Shown piece by piece: positions 41,923-51,475 of a stretch of DNA of 64,000 bases. The notes below the pieces were generated by a model that was not told where the DNA came from, ran no database searches, and saw only the letters and a list, made by a program, of their open reading frames with translations. The translations under genes were made by a program, and so were the position numbers. Source of the DNA: Lysobacter capsici (GTDB lineage: Bacteria; Pseudomonadota; Gammaproteobacteria; Xanthomonadales; Xanthomonadaceae); the NCBI RefSeq assembly GCF_014779555.2, contig NZ_CP094357.1:5828001-5892000 (forward strand), read 5' to 3'. Every line of letters starts with the position of its first letter. Position 1 is the first letter of the stretch.

Positions 41923-43194
41923 TCAGACGGCCGCTTCGGCTTCCGCCGCCGCGGGCGTCGTCGCCGGCACGCGCGCGTAACGCCACGCGATCAGCAGGCC
42001 GATGCACAGCAGGATCGCGGCGATGAACCACGGCGCGCCCGGCAGATGGATCGGCGAGGTCTTGCCGATGAAGTAACCGAAGCTGCCGGCGAACAGCGCC
42101 GGGCCGAGCACGCCGGCCAGCGAGATCAGGCTCATCAGCGCGCCCTGGATGCGGCCTTGCTCGCTCGGGCCGACCTGACGGGTGACCAGCGCCTGGGTCG
42201 CCGGCGCGGCCATCGCCCACAGCGCGCTGATCGGCAGGCCGATCAGGAACAGCGTGCCGACATCGGCCAGACCATAGATGACGAAACCGACCACGCCGCA
42301 GCCCAGACCGAGCAGCAAGGTGCGGCGTTCGCCGAGTCTGGCCACCACGCGCCCGATCAAACCGACGTTGACGATGATGTTGCACACGCCCACCACCAGC
42401 AGCACCCAGCCGACTTCGCGCAGACCCCAGTGATATTGGTAATCGGCGAACAGCACGAAGATGCTCGGATACACGTAGTGCGCCATGTTGGCGATGAACA
42501 CCACCGCGGCCAGGCCGAACACCTGCGGGTAGCGCTTGAGCAGCATCAGCGAACCGAACGGGTTGGCGTGCGCCCAGTCGAAGCGCGCGGTGCGCTTTTC
42601 CTTCGGCAGCGATTCGGGCAGCACGAACAGGCCGTAGAAAAAGTTCAGCAGCGCCAGCCCGGCGGCGAACCAGAACGGCAGGCGCAGGTCGACTTCGCCC
42701 AGGTAGGCGCCGATCAGCGGCCCGACCACGAAGCCCACGCCGAACGCCGCGCCGATCATGCCGAAGCTCTTGGCGCGCTGCTCGGGCGGGGTGATGTCGG
42801 CGATGTAGGCGTTGGCGGTGGTGAAGCTGGCCGCGGTGATGCCGGAAATGATCCGGCCGATCAGCAGCAGCGGCAGGGTGTCGACCACCGCCATCAGCAC
42901 GAAATCCAGGCCTAGGCCCAGGCACGACAGCAGGATCACCGGACGCCGGCCGTAGCGGTCCGACAGGCTGCCCTGGATCGGCGAGAACACGAACTGGATC
43001 AGCGCGAACACCGTGCCGAACAGCCCGACCCAATAGGCCGCGCGCGCGGTGTCGCCGTCGACGAAGCGCTCGATCAGGTGCGGCAGCACCGGAATGATCA
43101 GGCCGAACGACAGCACGTCGATCAGCACGGTGACGAAAATGAAGACGAGCGCAGCTCGACGCGCGCCCGGGGCGGGAGCGGAAGACGTGGTCAT
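41923..43194 (-). CDS. MFS transporter, tetracycline-resistance (Tet/TCR) type
   Basis: The 423-residue protein has twelve predicted membrane helices. The Tet-family signatures are GLIIPVLPHLIERF (first helix), the loop 2-3 motif SDRYGRRPVILLS (G-x-x-x-DRxGRR), and ANAYIADITPPEQRAKSFGMIGAAFGVGFVVGP (motif C). Such pumps export tetracyclines or other drugs with proton exchange, but this group also contains metabolite exporters, so resistance is not proven. It is divergently transcribed from gltB over a 488-base region that contains strong inverted repeats. Confidence 0.9.
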   Translation of the reverse strand: MTTSSAPAPGARRAALVFIFVTVLIDVLSFGLIIPVLPHLIERFVDGDTARAAYWVGLFGTVFALIQFVFSPIQGSLSDRYGRRPVILLSCLGLGLDFVLMAVVDTLPLLLIGRIISGITAASFTTANAYIADITPPEQRAKSFGMIGAAFGVGFVVGPLIGAYLGEVDLRLPFWFAAGLALLNFFYGLFVLPESLPKEKRTARFDWAHANPFGSLMLLKRYPQVFGLAAVVFIANMAHYVYPSIFVLFADYQYHWGLREVGWVLLVVGVCNIIVNVGLIGRVVARLGERRTLLLGLGCGVVGFVIYGLADVGTLFLIGLPISALWAMAAPATQALVTRQVGPSEQGRIQGALMSLISLAGVLGPALFAGSFGYFIGKTSPIHLPGAPWFIAAILLCIGLLIAWRYARVPATTPAAAEAEAAV

Positions 43195-43682
43195 GGGGTA
43201 GGCGGCCGCCTGAGGGGATAACAGTCGGCGCAGTCTAGCGCGCGGTCGCGCAAGCGGCAGGGACGTTTGTCATGCGCAGATGGTTTCGCGCGTTACCAAT
43301 TGTCTCGCGGCCCGGTGATTTTCCCATTGCGATCATCGACTTGGAAAAACCGCTGTGAGCGCGCGCGCTCACAAAACCGGCCCCCGTGCCGGGATCGCAA
43401 TTCCCGCGTCCGGGAGTGAATTGCCGCATCGCACAATTTGTGATTTATTCGGAGCACGCTCGGTTTCAAGGCCGTCGGTACGGGATCGTCTCCCTTGCCA
43501 TTGGCGGATGCGCCCTGCGTGCGGGCCACACGGCCACGCGCTGAACGACACAGCGACATCGCGAAGACTTCGCATTGGGAACCCATCAGGAATCCGGCAC
43601 TAAAACCATCGGCACCCCACAACCCAATGCGTAGCGGTAGCGAGCTAGCGATCCACGGAACACCCACGGTCCCGGAGATGCG
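43195..43682. other. Divergent control region between the MFS gene and gltB
   Basis: No gene is supported in this 488-base region. It contains a 20-base perfect palindrome (43354-43373), an inverted pair GCAATTC/GAATTGC (43397-43424), and an A/T-richer stretch CACAATTTGTGATTTATT near 43432. These are candidate regulator-binding sites for the pump gene, gltB or both. Confidence 0.5.
43354..43373. promoter_or_regulatory. 20-base perfect palindrome, candidate operator
   Basis: The sequence TGTGAGCGCGCGCGCTCACA is a perfect inverted repeat 160 bases before the pump gene and 310 bases before gltB. Its half-site TGTGA is like that of CRP-type proteins, but the spacing between half-sites is ten rather than six, so a CRP or Clp site is not supported. 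A TetR-family or other dimeric repressor is as likely. Confidence 0.4.
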
Positions 43683-46600
43683 ATGCAAGCCAAGCAACAA
43701 AGCCCCAGCCAACAGGGCCTCTACGACCCCCGCGACGAGCGGGACGCCTGCGGTTTCGGGCTGATCGCGCAACTCGACGATCGCCCCAGCCGCGCCCTGG
43801 TCGACCGCGCCCTGGAGGCGCTGTCGCGCATGACCCATCGCGGCGGCGTCGCCGCCGACGGGCTCAGCGGCGACGGCTGCGGCCTGCTGATTCGCCAGCC
43901 CGACGCGTTCTTGCGCCTGATCGCGCGCGAAGCCAACATCCGGCCCGGCCCGCATTTCGCCGCCGGCCTGGTGTTCCTGCCTCACGATCCCGAGCAGGCC
44001 ACGATCGCCCGCGACACCCTCAACGACACCCTGCGCGCCGAAGGCATGCGCGTCACCGGTTGGCGCGTGGTGCCGGTCAATCTCGACGCCTGCGGCGATC
44101 TGGCGCGCAAGACCATGCCGCGGATCGAGCAGATCTTCGTCGACGCGGCCGCGCCGTTCGATCCGGCCGGTTTCCAGCGTTCGCTGTTCCTGGCGCGCCG
44201 CCGCGCCGAACAGCGCCTGCATGCGATCAAAGACTTTTATGTGGTCAGCCTGTCCTCGGCCAGCATCGGCTACAAGGGCATGGTGCTGCCGGATCGGCTG
44301 ATGCAGTTGTATCCGGACCTGCAACGCGCCGAACTGGCCGCGAGCGCGGTCGTGTTCCACCAGCGCTTCTCCACCAACACCACGCCGCGCTGGCCGCTGG
44401 CGCAGCCGTTCCGCCTGCTCGCCCACAACGGCGAGATCAACACCATCGCCGGCAATCGCGCCTGGGCGCAGGTGCGCGCGCACGCCTGGCGCACGCCGAC
44501 CCTGGACCTGCGCGAGTTCGATCAGATCGTCAGCACCGACGGCTCGGATTCGCAGAGCCTGGACAACATGCTCGAGGTGCTGCAGGCCGGCGGCATGGAC
44601 CTGCTCAAGGCGATGCGCATCCTGATCCCGCCGGCGACCCAGTCGCTGGAGTACAAGGACGCCGACCTCGCCGCGTTCTACGAGTATTACGCGCTCAACA
44701 CCGACCCGTGGGACGGCCCGGCCGGCATCGTCACCTGCGACGGCCGCTATGCCGCCTGCACGCTCGACCGCAACGGTCTGCGCCCGGCGCGCTGGCTGCG
44801 TTCGCGCGACCGCCACTTCCTGATCGCCTCGGAAGCCGGGGTGTGGGAACTGCCGGTCGAGGAGATCGAAGCCAAGGGCAAGCTCGGCCCGGGCGAGATG
44901 ATCGCCGCCGACCTGTATCAGGGCGAATTGCTCGACTCCGACGCGATCGACCGCATCAACCGCGCGCGCGCGCCGTACAAGCGCTGGCTCAAGCAGGGCA
45001 TGACCTACCTGCACAGCGAGCTGATCGATCCCAACCTCGCCGCCGAACCGTTCGATCCGGAAACCCTCGCCGGTTTTCAGAAGCTGTTCCAGCTGACCCG
45101 CGAAGAACGCGAGCAGGTGCTGCGCCCGCTGGCCGAGATCGAACAGGAAGCCACCGGCTCGATGGGCGACGACGTGCCGATGGCGGTGCTGTCGCAACAG
45201 GTGCGGCCGCTGTACGACCACTTCCGCCAGGCCTTCGCGCAAGTCACCAACCCGCCGATGGACCCGCTGCGCGAGGACTGCGTGATGTCGCTGGCGACCC
45301 AGATCGGGCGCGAGGGCAACGTGTTCGTCGACGGGCCGAACAACGTCGGCCATATCCATCTCAACTCGCCGGTACTCGCGCAACGCAAGCTGCGCCAGCT
45401 GCTGTCGATGGCGCCGTACGATCAGTCGCATCGCTACATCGACTTGAACTACACCGCCGAGGAAGGGCTCAAGGCCGCGATCTTGCGGCTGTGCCTGGAA
45501 GCCGAAGAGGCCACCCGCGAAGGCATCGTGCTGCTGATCGTCACCGATAGGCGCCCGCGCCGCGACGCGCTGATGATGCATGCGCTGCTCGCCACCGGCG
45601 CGATCCACCAGCACTTGAGCAAGGTCGGCCTGCGCTGCGAAGCCAACCTCATCATCGAGACCGGCACCGCGCGCGATCCGCATCACTTCGCCTGTCTGAT
45701 CGGTTTCGGCGCGACCGCGGTGTATCCGTATCTGGCCTATCAGACCCTGCACGATCTGGGCGCGCGCGGCATCCTGCGCACCAAGCACGGCGAAGTCGCG
45801 CAGATCGGCCGCAGCTACCGGCGCGCGATCAAGAAGGGCCTGCTCAAGATCATTTCGAAGATGGGCATCGCGACCATCGGCAGTTACCGCGGCGCGCAGT
45901 TGTTCGAAATCATCGGCCTGGATAAGGAAGTCGTCGACCTGTGCTTCACCGGCGCGCCTTCGCGCATCGCCGGCGCGGGGTTCGACCTGTTGCAGCAGGA
46001 CAATCAGACCCTGGCCGACATCGGCTGGGACGCGAATCGTCTGCCGGAGATCGGCGGCCTGCTCAAGTACACGCCCGGCGGCGAATACCATCTGTTCAAT
46101 CCCGACGTGGTCACGCGCCTGCAACGCGCGGTCGGCAGCGGCGATTGGGCGGACTGGCAGCATTACGCCGAAGCGGTCAACGAACGCCCGACCGCGGCAC
46201 TGCGCGATCTGCTCGAACTCAACGCCGATCCGGCCAAGGCGATTCCGCTCGATCAGGTCGAGCCGGTCGCCGACATCGTGCGCCGCTTCGATTCGGCGGC
46301 GATGAGTCTGGGCGCGTTGTCGCCCGAAGCGCACGAAGCGCTGGCGATCGCGATGAATCGCTTGGGCGGGCGTTCGAACTCGGGCGAAGGCGGCGAAGAT
46401 CCGGCGCGTTATCGCACCGACAAAGTGTCGAAGATCAAGCAGATCGCCTCGGGCCGGTTTGGCGTCACGCCGGAATACTTGGTCAACGCCGAAGTGCTGC
46501 AGATCAAGATCGCCCAGGGCGCCAAGCCCGGCGAAGGTGGTCAGCTACCGGGCCACAAGGTCAACGAGCTGATCGCGCGATTGCGTTATGCGATGCCGGG

Positions 46601-48152
46601 CATCGGCCTGATTTCGCCGCCGCCGCATCACGACATCTATTCGATCGAGGATCTGGCGCAGTTGATTCACGACTTGCGCCAGGTCAATCCGCAGGCGTTG
46701 ATCTCGGTCAAGCTGGTGTCGCACGCGGGCGTGGGCACCATCGCTACCGGCGTGGCAAAGGCCGGCGCTGACTTGGTCACCGTGTCCGGCCACGACGGCG
46801 GCACCGGCGCGAGCCCGCTGTCGTCGATCCGTTATGCCGGTACGCCGTGGGAACTGGGTTTGGCCGAAGCGCGCCAGGCCCTGATCGCCAACGATCTGCG
46901 CGAACGGGTGATCCTTCAAACCGATGGCGGCCTGAAGAGCGGCCTGGACGTGATCAAGGCCGCGCTGCTCGGCGCGGAGAGTTTCGGTTTCGGCACCGCG
47001 CCGATGATCGCGCTGGGCTGCAAGTACCTGCGCATCTGCCATCTCAACAATTGCGCGACCGGCGTGGCCACCCAGGATGCCGGCCTGCGCCGCGAGCATT
47101 TCACCGGCCTGCCCGAGCGGGTGGAGAATTTCTTCCGCCTGCTCGCCGAGGAAGTGCGGCATTGGCTGGCCTCGCTCGGCGTGCGCACGCTCGGCGAAAT
47201 CGTCGGCCGCACCGATCTGCTCAAGCAAAGCGAAGGCGACAGCGCGCGTCAGCAGCGGCTGGACTTGTCGCCGTTGCTGGCCGGTTCCGGCCTCGCCCAC
47301 GGCGGCCATTGCGGCATGCCGGCGCCGGCGGCCGAACCCGACGGCCTGTCGGCGCAGCTCGAAGCCGATCTGGCCGAGGCGATCGCGAACAAGGCCGGCG
47401 GCGATTACAGCTACAAGATCCGCAACACCGACCGCAGCATCGGCGCGCGCCTGTCCGGGCGGATCGCGCGCGCGCACGGCGATCGCGGCATGAGCGATGC
47501 GCCGATCACCTTGCGCTTCAGCGGCACCGCCGGACAGAGCTTCGGCGCGTTCCAGGCCGGCGGTCTGCAGTTCGAATTGTCGGGCGAAGCCAACGATTAC
47601 GTCGGCAAGGGCATGGCGGGCGGACGCATCGTGCTGCGTCCGCCGGTCGGCGCGCGCTATGTCGCCAACGAGACGCCGATCCTCGGCAACACCTGCCTGT
47701 ACGGCGCCACCGGCGGCGAGCTGTACGCGGCCGGCCGCGCCGGCGAACGCTTCGCCGTGCGCAATTCCGGCGCGACCGCGGTGGTCGAGGGCGCCGGCGA
47801 TCACTGCTGCGAGTACATGACCGGCGGCGTGGTCGCGGTGCTGGGCCGCACCGGTTTGAATTTCGGCGCGGGCTTTACCGGCGGCATGGCGTATGTGCTC
47901 GATACCGAGCGCGATTTCGTCGATCGCTACAACCACGAGTTGATCGACATCCTGCGCATCTCGGCCGACGGCTTCGAACATCACCGCTCGCATCTGCACG
48001 ATCTGCTGGAGACGCATGTGGCCTTGACCGGCAGCGTGTGGGCGCGGCGGATTCTCGATGAGATGCGCGATTATCTGGGCAAGTTCTGGCTGGTGAAGCC
48101 CAAGGCGGCGAGTCTGGAGTCGCTGGCTGAGACGTTGAGGAGTGCGGCGTGA
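43683..48152 (+). CDS. gltB: Glutamate synthase large (alpha) subunit
   Basis: This subunit hydrolyses glutamine and, with electrons from GltD, makes two glutamates from 2-oxoglutarate. The 1489-residue protein matches the family's length. After a 22-residue propeptide (ending DERDA) C23 becomes the N-terminal nucleophile of the class II amidotransferase domain (residues 23 to about 420). A central domain follows, then the FMN-binding synthase domain around KPGEGGQLPGHKV and VTVSGHDGGTGASPLSS. The 3Fe-4S cysteines lie in GCKYLRICHLNNCATG, and the C-terminal beta-helix domain has repeated G-x-x-G units. It is followed by gltD after a repeat-filled gap. Confidence 0.97.
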   Translation: MQAKQQSPSQQGLYDPRDERDACGFGLIAQLDDRPSRALVDRALEALSRMTHRGGVAADGLSGDGCGLLIRQPDAFLRLIAREANIRPGPHFAAGLVFLPHDPEQATIARDTLNDTLRAEGMRVTGWRVVPVNLDACGDLARKTMPRIEQIFVDAAAPFDPAGFQRSLFLARRRAEQRLHAIKDFYVVSLSSASIGYKGMVLPDRLMQLYPDLQRAELAASAVVFHQRFSTNTTPRWPLAQPFRLLAHNGEINTIAGNRAWAQVRAHAWRTPTLDLREFDQIVSTDGSDSQSLDNMLEVLQAGGMDLLKAMRILIPPATQSLEYKDADLAAFYEYYALNTDPWDGPAGIVTCDGRYAACTLDRNGLRPARWLRSRDRHFLIASEAGVWELPVEEIEAKGKLGPGEMIAADLYQGELLDSDAIDRINRARAPYKRWLKQGMTYLHSELIDPNLAAEPFDPETLAGFQKLFQLTREEREQVLRPLAEIEQEATGSMGDDVPMAVLSQQVRPLYDHFRQAFAQVTNPPMDPLREDCVMSLATQIGREGNVFVDGPNNVGHIHLNSPVLAQRKLRQLLSMAPYDQSHRYIDLNYTAEEGLKAAILRLCLEAEEATREGIVLLIVTDRRPRRDALMMHALLATGAIHQHLSKVGLRCEANLIIETGTARDPHHFACLIGFGATAVYPYLAYQTLHDLGARGILRTKHGEVAQIGRSYRRAIKKGLLKIISKMGIATIGSYRGAQLFEIIGLDKEVVDLCFTGAPSRIAGAGFDLLQQDNQTLADIGWDANRLPEIGGLLKYTPGGEYHLFNPDVVTRLQRAVGSGDWADWQHYAEAVNERPTAALRDLLELNADPAKAIPLDQVEPVADIVRRFDSAAMSLGALSPEAHEALAIAMNRLGGRSNSGEGGEDPARYRTDKVSKIKQIASGRFGVTPEYLVNAEVLQIKIAQGAKPGEGGQLPGHKVNELIARLRYAMPGIGLISPPPHHDIYSIEDLAQLIHDLRQVNPQALISVKLVSHAGVGTIATGVAKAGADLVTVSGHDGGTGASPLSSIRYAGTPWELGLAEARQALIANDLRERVILQTDGGLKSGLDVIKAALLGAESFGFGTAPMIALGCKYLRICHLNNCATGVATQDAGLRREHFTGLPERVENFFRLLAEEVRHWLASLGVRTLGEIVGRTDLLKQSEGDSARQQRLDLSPLLAGSGLAHGGHCGMPAPAAEPDGLSAQLEADLAEAIANKAGGDYSYKIRNTDRSIGARLSGRIARAHGDRGMSDAPITLRFSGTAGQSFGAFQAGGLQFELSGEANDYVGKGMAGGRIVLRPPVGARYVANETPILGNTCLYGATGGELYAAGRAGERFAVRNSGATAVVEGAGDHCCEYMTGGVVAVLGRTGLNFGAGFTGGMAYVLDTERDFVDRYNHELIDILRISADGFEHHRSHLHDLLETHVALTGSVWARRILDEMRDYLGKFWLVKPKAASLESLAETLRSAA

Positions 48153-48174
48153 TGGTGACGACGCGTCTGATCGG

Positions 48175-48218
48175 AAAAGCAAATCCCCCCTGCCCCCCTT
48201 TTTCAAAGGGGGGGACGG
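48175..48218. repeat. CCCTTTTTCAAAGGG-family palindrome
   Basis: AAAGCAAATCCCCCCTGCCC with CCCTTTTTCAAAGGGGGGG forms a hairpin with the flank AAAAGCAAA on both sides. It is the inverted neighbour of the copy at 48323 in the same gap. Confidence 0.85.
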
Positions 48219-48322
48219 CAAAAGCAAACGCGGTAGCTAGGAAGGTAACGACGATGGCCGGCAATTCGCGATTGGAGCACCCGAGCGAACACCTCCATAC
48301 CCGATCGAAAAAACCGATCGGG

Positions 48323-48364
48323 TTCCCCCCTTTGAAAAAGGGGGGCCAGGGGGGATTTGCTTTG
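48323..48364. repeat. CCCTTTGAAAAAGGG-family palindrome
   Basis: This copy is almost identical to the one at 24591-24634, including the tail GGGGGGATTTGCTTT. With the element at 48175 it makes an inverted pair in the gltB-gltD gap of 268 bases. Confidence 0.85.
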
Positions 48365-48378
48365 GCTGTTGCTTCTAA

Positions 48379-49953
<1,575 letters not shown>

Positions 49954-49959
49954 CATTTT

Positions 49960-50083
49960 CCCTTCTCCCGCTGGCGGGAGAAGGTGCCCGAAGGGCGGAT
50001 GAGGGCGTGCGAAGCGGAAGAGACGGCGCGATCTGCAGTCGCCGCGCCCTCACCCCAACCCTCTCCCGCACGCGGGATAGGGG
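49960..50083. repeat. Inverted-end repeat element (CTCCCGCTGGCGGGAG family)
   Basis: The left end has TTCTCCCGCTGGCGGGAGAA and AGGGCGGATGAGGGCG. The right end has the inverse GCCCTCACCCCAACCCTCTC and CCGCACGCGGGA. The two ends enclose about 50 bases. It resembles dispersed elements common in Xanthomonas genomes and sits between the convergent gltD and folE genes. Confidence 0.8.
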
Positions 50084-50102
50084 GTAAATCGCGGGCGCTG
50101 AA

Positions 50103-50696
50103 TCAGCGTCCCGGACCCACGTCGATAAACCGCAGGAACTCCGCGCGCGTGCGCGCATCGTCGCGGAACATGCCGAGCATCTTCGAGGTGATCATGCTCA
50201 CGCCGCGCTTGTGCACGCCGCGGGTGGTCATGCATTCGTGCGCGCCCTCGATCACCACGCCCACGCCGAGCGGCTGCAGCACGTCCTGGATCGACTGGGC
50301 GATCTGCGCGGTCATCTTCTCCTGCACCTGGAAGCGCCGCGCATAGGTCTCGACCACGCGCGCCAGCTTGCTGATGCCGACCACCTTGCCGTTGGGCAGG
50401 TAGCCCACATGCGCCTTGCCGATGATCGGGGCCATGTGGTGCTCGCAATGGCTTTCGAACTCGATGTCGCGCAGCACGATCATTTCGTCGTAACCGGCGA
50501 CTTCCTCGAACGTCCGGGCCAGGTACTCGCGCGGATCGTCGGTGTAACCGCTGAACCAGTCGCCGTAGGCGGTAACCACGCGCTTGGGCGTGTCGAGCAG
50601 GCCCTCGCGGTCGGGATCCTCGCCGGCCCAGCTCAGCAGGACGCGGACCGCGGCTTCGGCCTGCTCGCGTGAGGGCTTGTTGTCGTTGTCGGCCAT
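50103..50696 (-). CDS. folE: GTP cyclohydrolase I
   Basis: FolE converts GTP to dihydroneopterin triphosphate, the first step of folate synthesis. The 197-residue protein has the zinc/substrate block [20 protein letters not shown] with the catalytic His/Cys cluster, [16 protein letters not shown], and the second zinc Cys in [17 protein letters not shown]. Length matches the unified type IA enzyme. The start at 50696 ([12 protein letters not shown]) was chosen; the open frame upstream to 50858 runs through a heptanucleotide repeat and is not coding. Confidence 0.96.
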   Translation of the reverse strand: MADNDNKPSREQAEAAVRVLLSWAGEDPDREGLLDTPKRVVTAYGDWFSGYTDDPREYLARTFEEVAGYDEMIVLRDIEFESHCEHHMAPIIGKAHVGYLPNGKVVGISKLARVVETYARRFQVQEKMTAQIAQSIQDVLQPLGVGVVIEGAHECMTTRGVHKRGVSMITSKMLGMFRDDARTRAEFLRFIDVGPGR

Positions 50697-50821
50697 GACG
50701 CGGCCTCTTGCGGGTGGGACCGGCATCCTACTCCACCGGGCCGTTCGCGCCGAGTGCGCCGGCCGCAACGCCGGGTTCCAGCCGCCGTGCCGCCCAACCC
50801 CGCAAGCCCGCGACTGCTGCG

Positions 50822-50877
50822 AATCCCCAATCCCCAATCCCCAATCCCCAATCCCCAATCCCGAATCCCGAATCCCG
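50822..50877. repeat. Heptanucleotide tandem array, 8 units
   Basis: AATCCCC x5 followed by AATCCCG x3 without any break in register, as in the larger heptad array at 24330. The unit switches once, consistent with block-wise spread of a variant. It lies upstream of folE and next to a terminator. Confidence 0.95.
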
Positions 50878-50914
50878 AAAATAAAAAAGGCCGCCCCGAT
50901 GAACCAGGGCGACC
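50878..50914 (-). terminator. Intrinsic terminator of the gene at 50967
   Basis: On the minus strand the stem GGTCGCCC/GGGCGGCC (one G-T pair) with a ten-base loop is followed by TTTTTTATTTT. It begins about 50 bases after the stop of the small protein gene at 50967 and is a convincing rho-independent terminator. Confidence 0.8.
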
Positions 50915-50966
50915 AGAAGCTCCCCGGGGGAGAGAGACCTAGGGAGATTGGCCAGCGCGCATGCTT

Positions 50967-51317
50967 TCAGCGCAAAGGCCGATCGAGCGCGTGCGGCAGG
51001 TTGCGCTCTATGTGGTGCCATCCGTCGCGCACCGCGTCGCGCGCTTCGGCCCAGTGCAATCGCGACGCGGCCCGGGCATGGCCCCAGCCGCGCGCCAGCT
51101 GCGCTTCGACGTCCTCGAAACGACGGCCGCCGCATTCCAGAAAGCTGTCGTAGCCGTAGCGATAGGCCGGTTCGTAGTCGGGCCATTCGCGACCGGCGCT
51201 GTAATAGGCGGCGAAGCGGAACTCACGATGGAAATGCTCGCGGTACTCGCCCGGATCGATCGCCCGGGCGACCTCCGCGCCGACGCCCTGTTCGTCGTGC
51301 TGGGTCATGGTGTGCAT
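50967..51317 (-). CDS. Small charged protein of unknown function
   Basis: This 116-residue protein is cytoplasmic and aromatic-rich, with the pattern REWPDYEPAYRYGYDSFLE and then RRFEDVEAQLARGWGHARAAS and AEARDAVRDGWHHIE. Proteins of this outline occur in stress-related loci of several bacteria, but I cannot name the family. The ATG at 51317 follows GGAAG; one at 51308 is also possible. It has its own intrinsic terminator. Confidence 0.7.
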   Translation of the reverse strand: MHTMTQHDEQGVGAEVARAIDPGEYREHFHREFRFAAYYSAGREWPDYEPAYRYGYDSFLECGGRRFEDVEAQLARGWGHARAASRLHWAEARDAVRDGWHHIERNLPHALDRPLR

Positions 51318-51475
51318 CAGCTTCCGTGTACGGCGCGTACGTCCATGCGGCCCACGCTAGGCCCAGGCGGATGCAATGCAGGTGAAGATTCGCCGCTAAT
51401 TCGGCGATATTCAGCTTGGGCCGGCGGCCCGCTCAGCAGCGTCACGGCCGCGTGATGGCGCCCTGTGCCGGTGGG

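Noticed and set aside
43354-43373. CRP/Clp binding site
   Set aside because: The half-sites TGTGA and TCACA are separated by ten bases rather than six.
43293-46334. Open frame of about 1013 codons on the minus strand
   Set aside because: It lies opposite gltB, which is recognisable throughout; it has no domain of its own.
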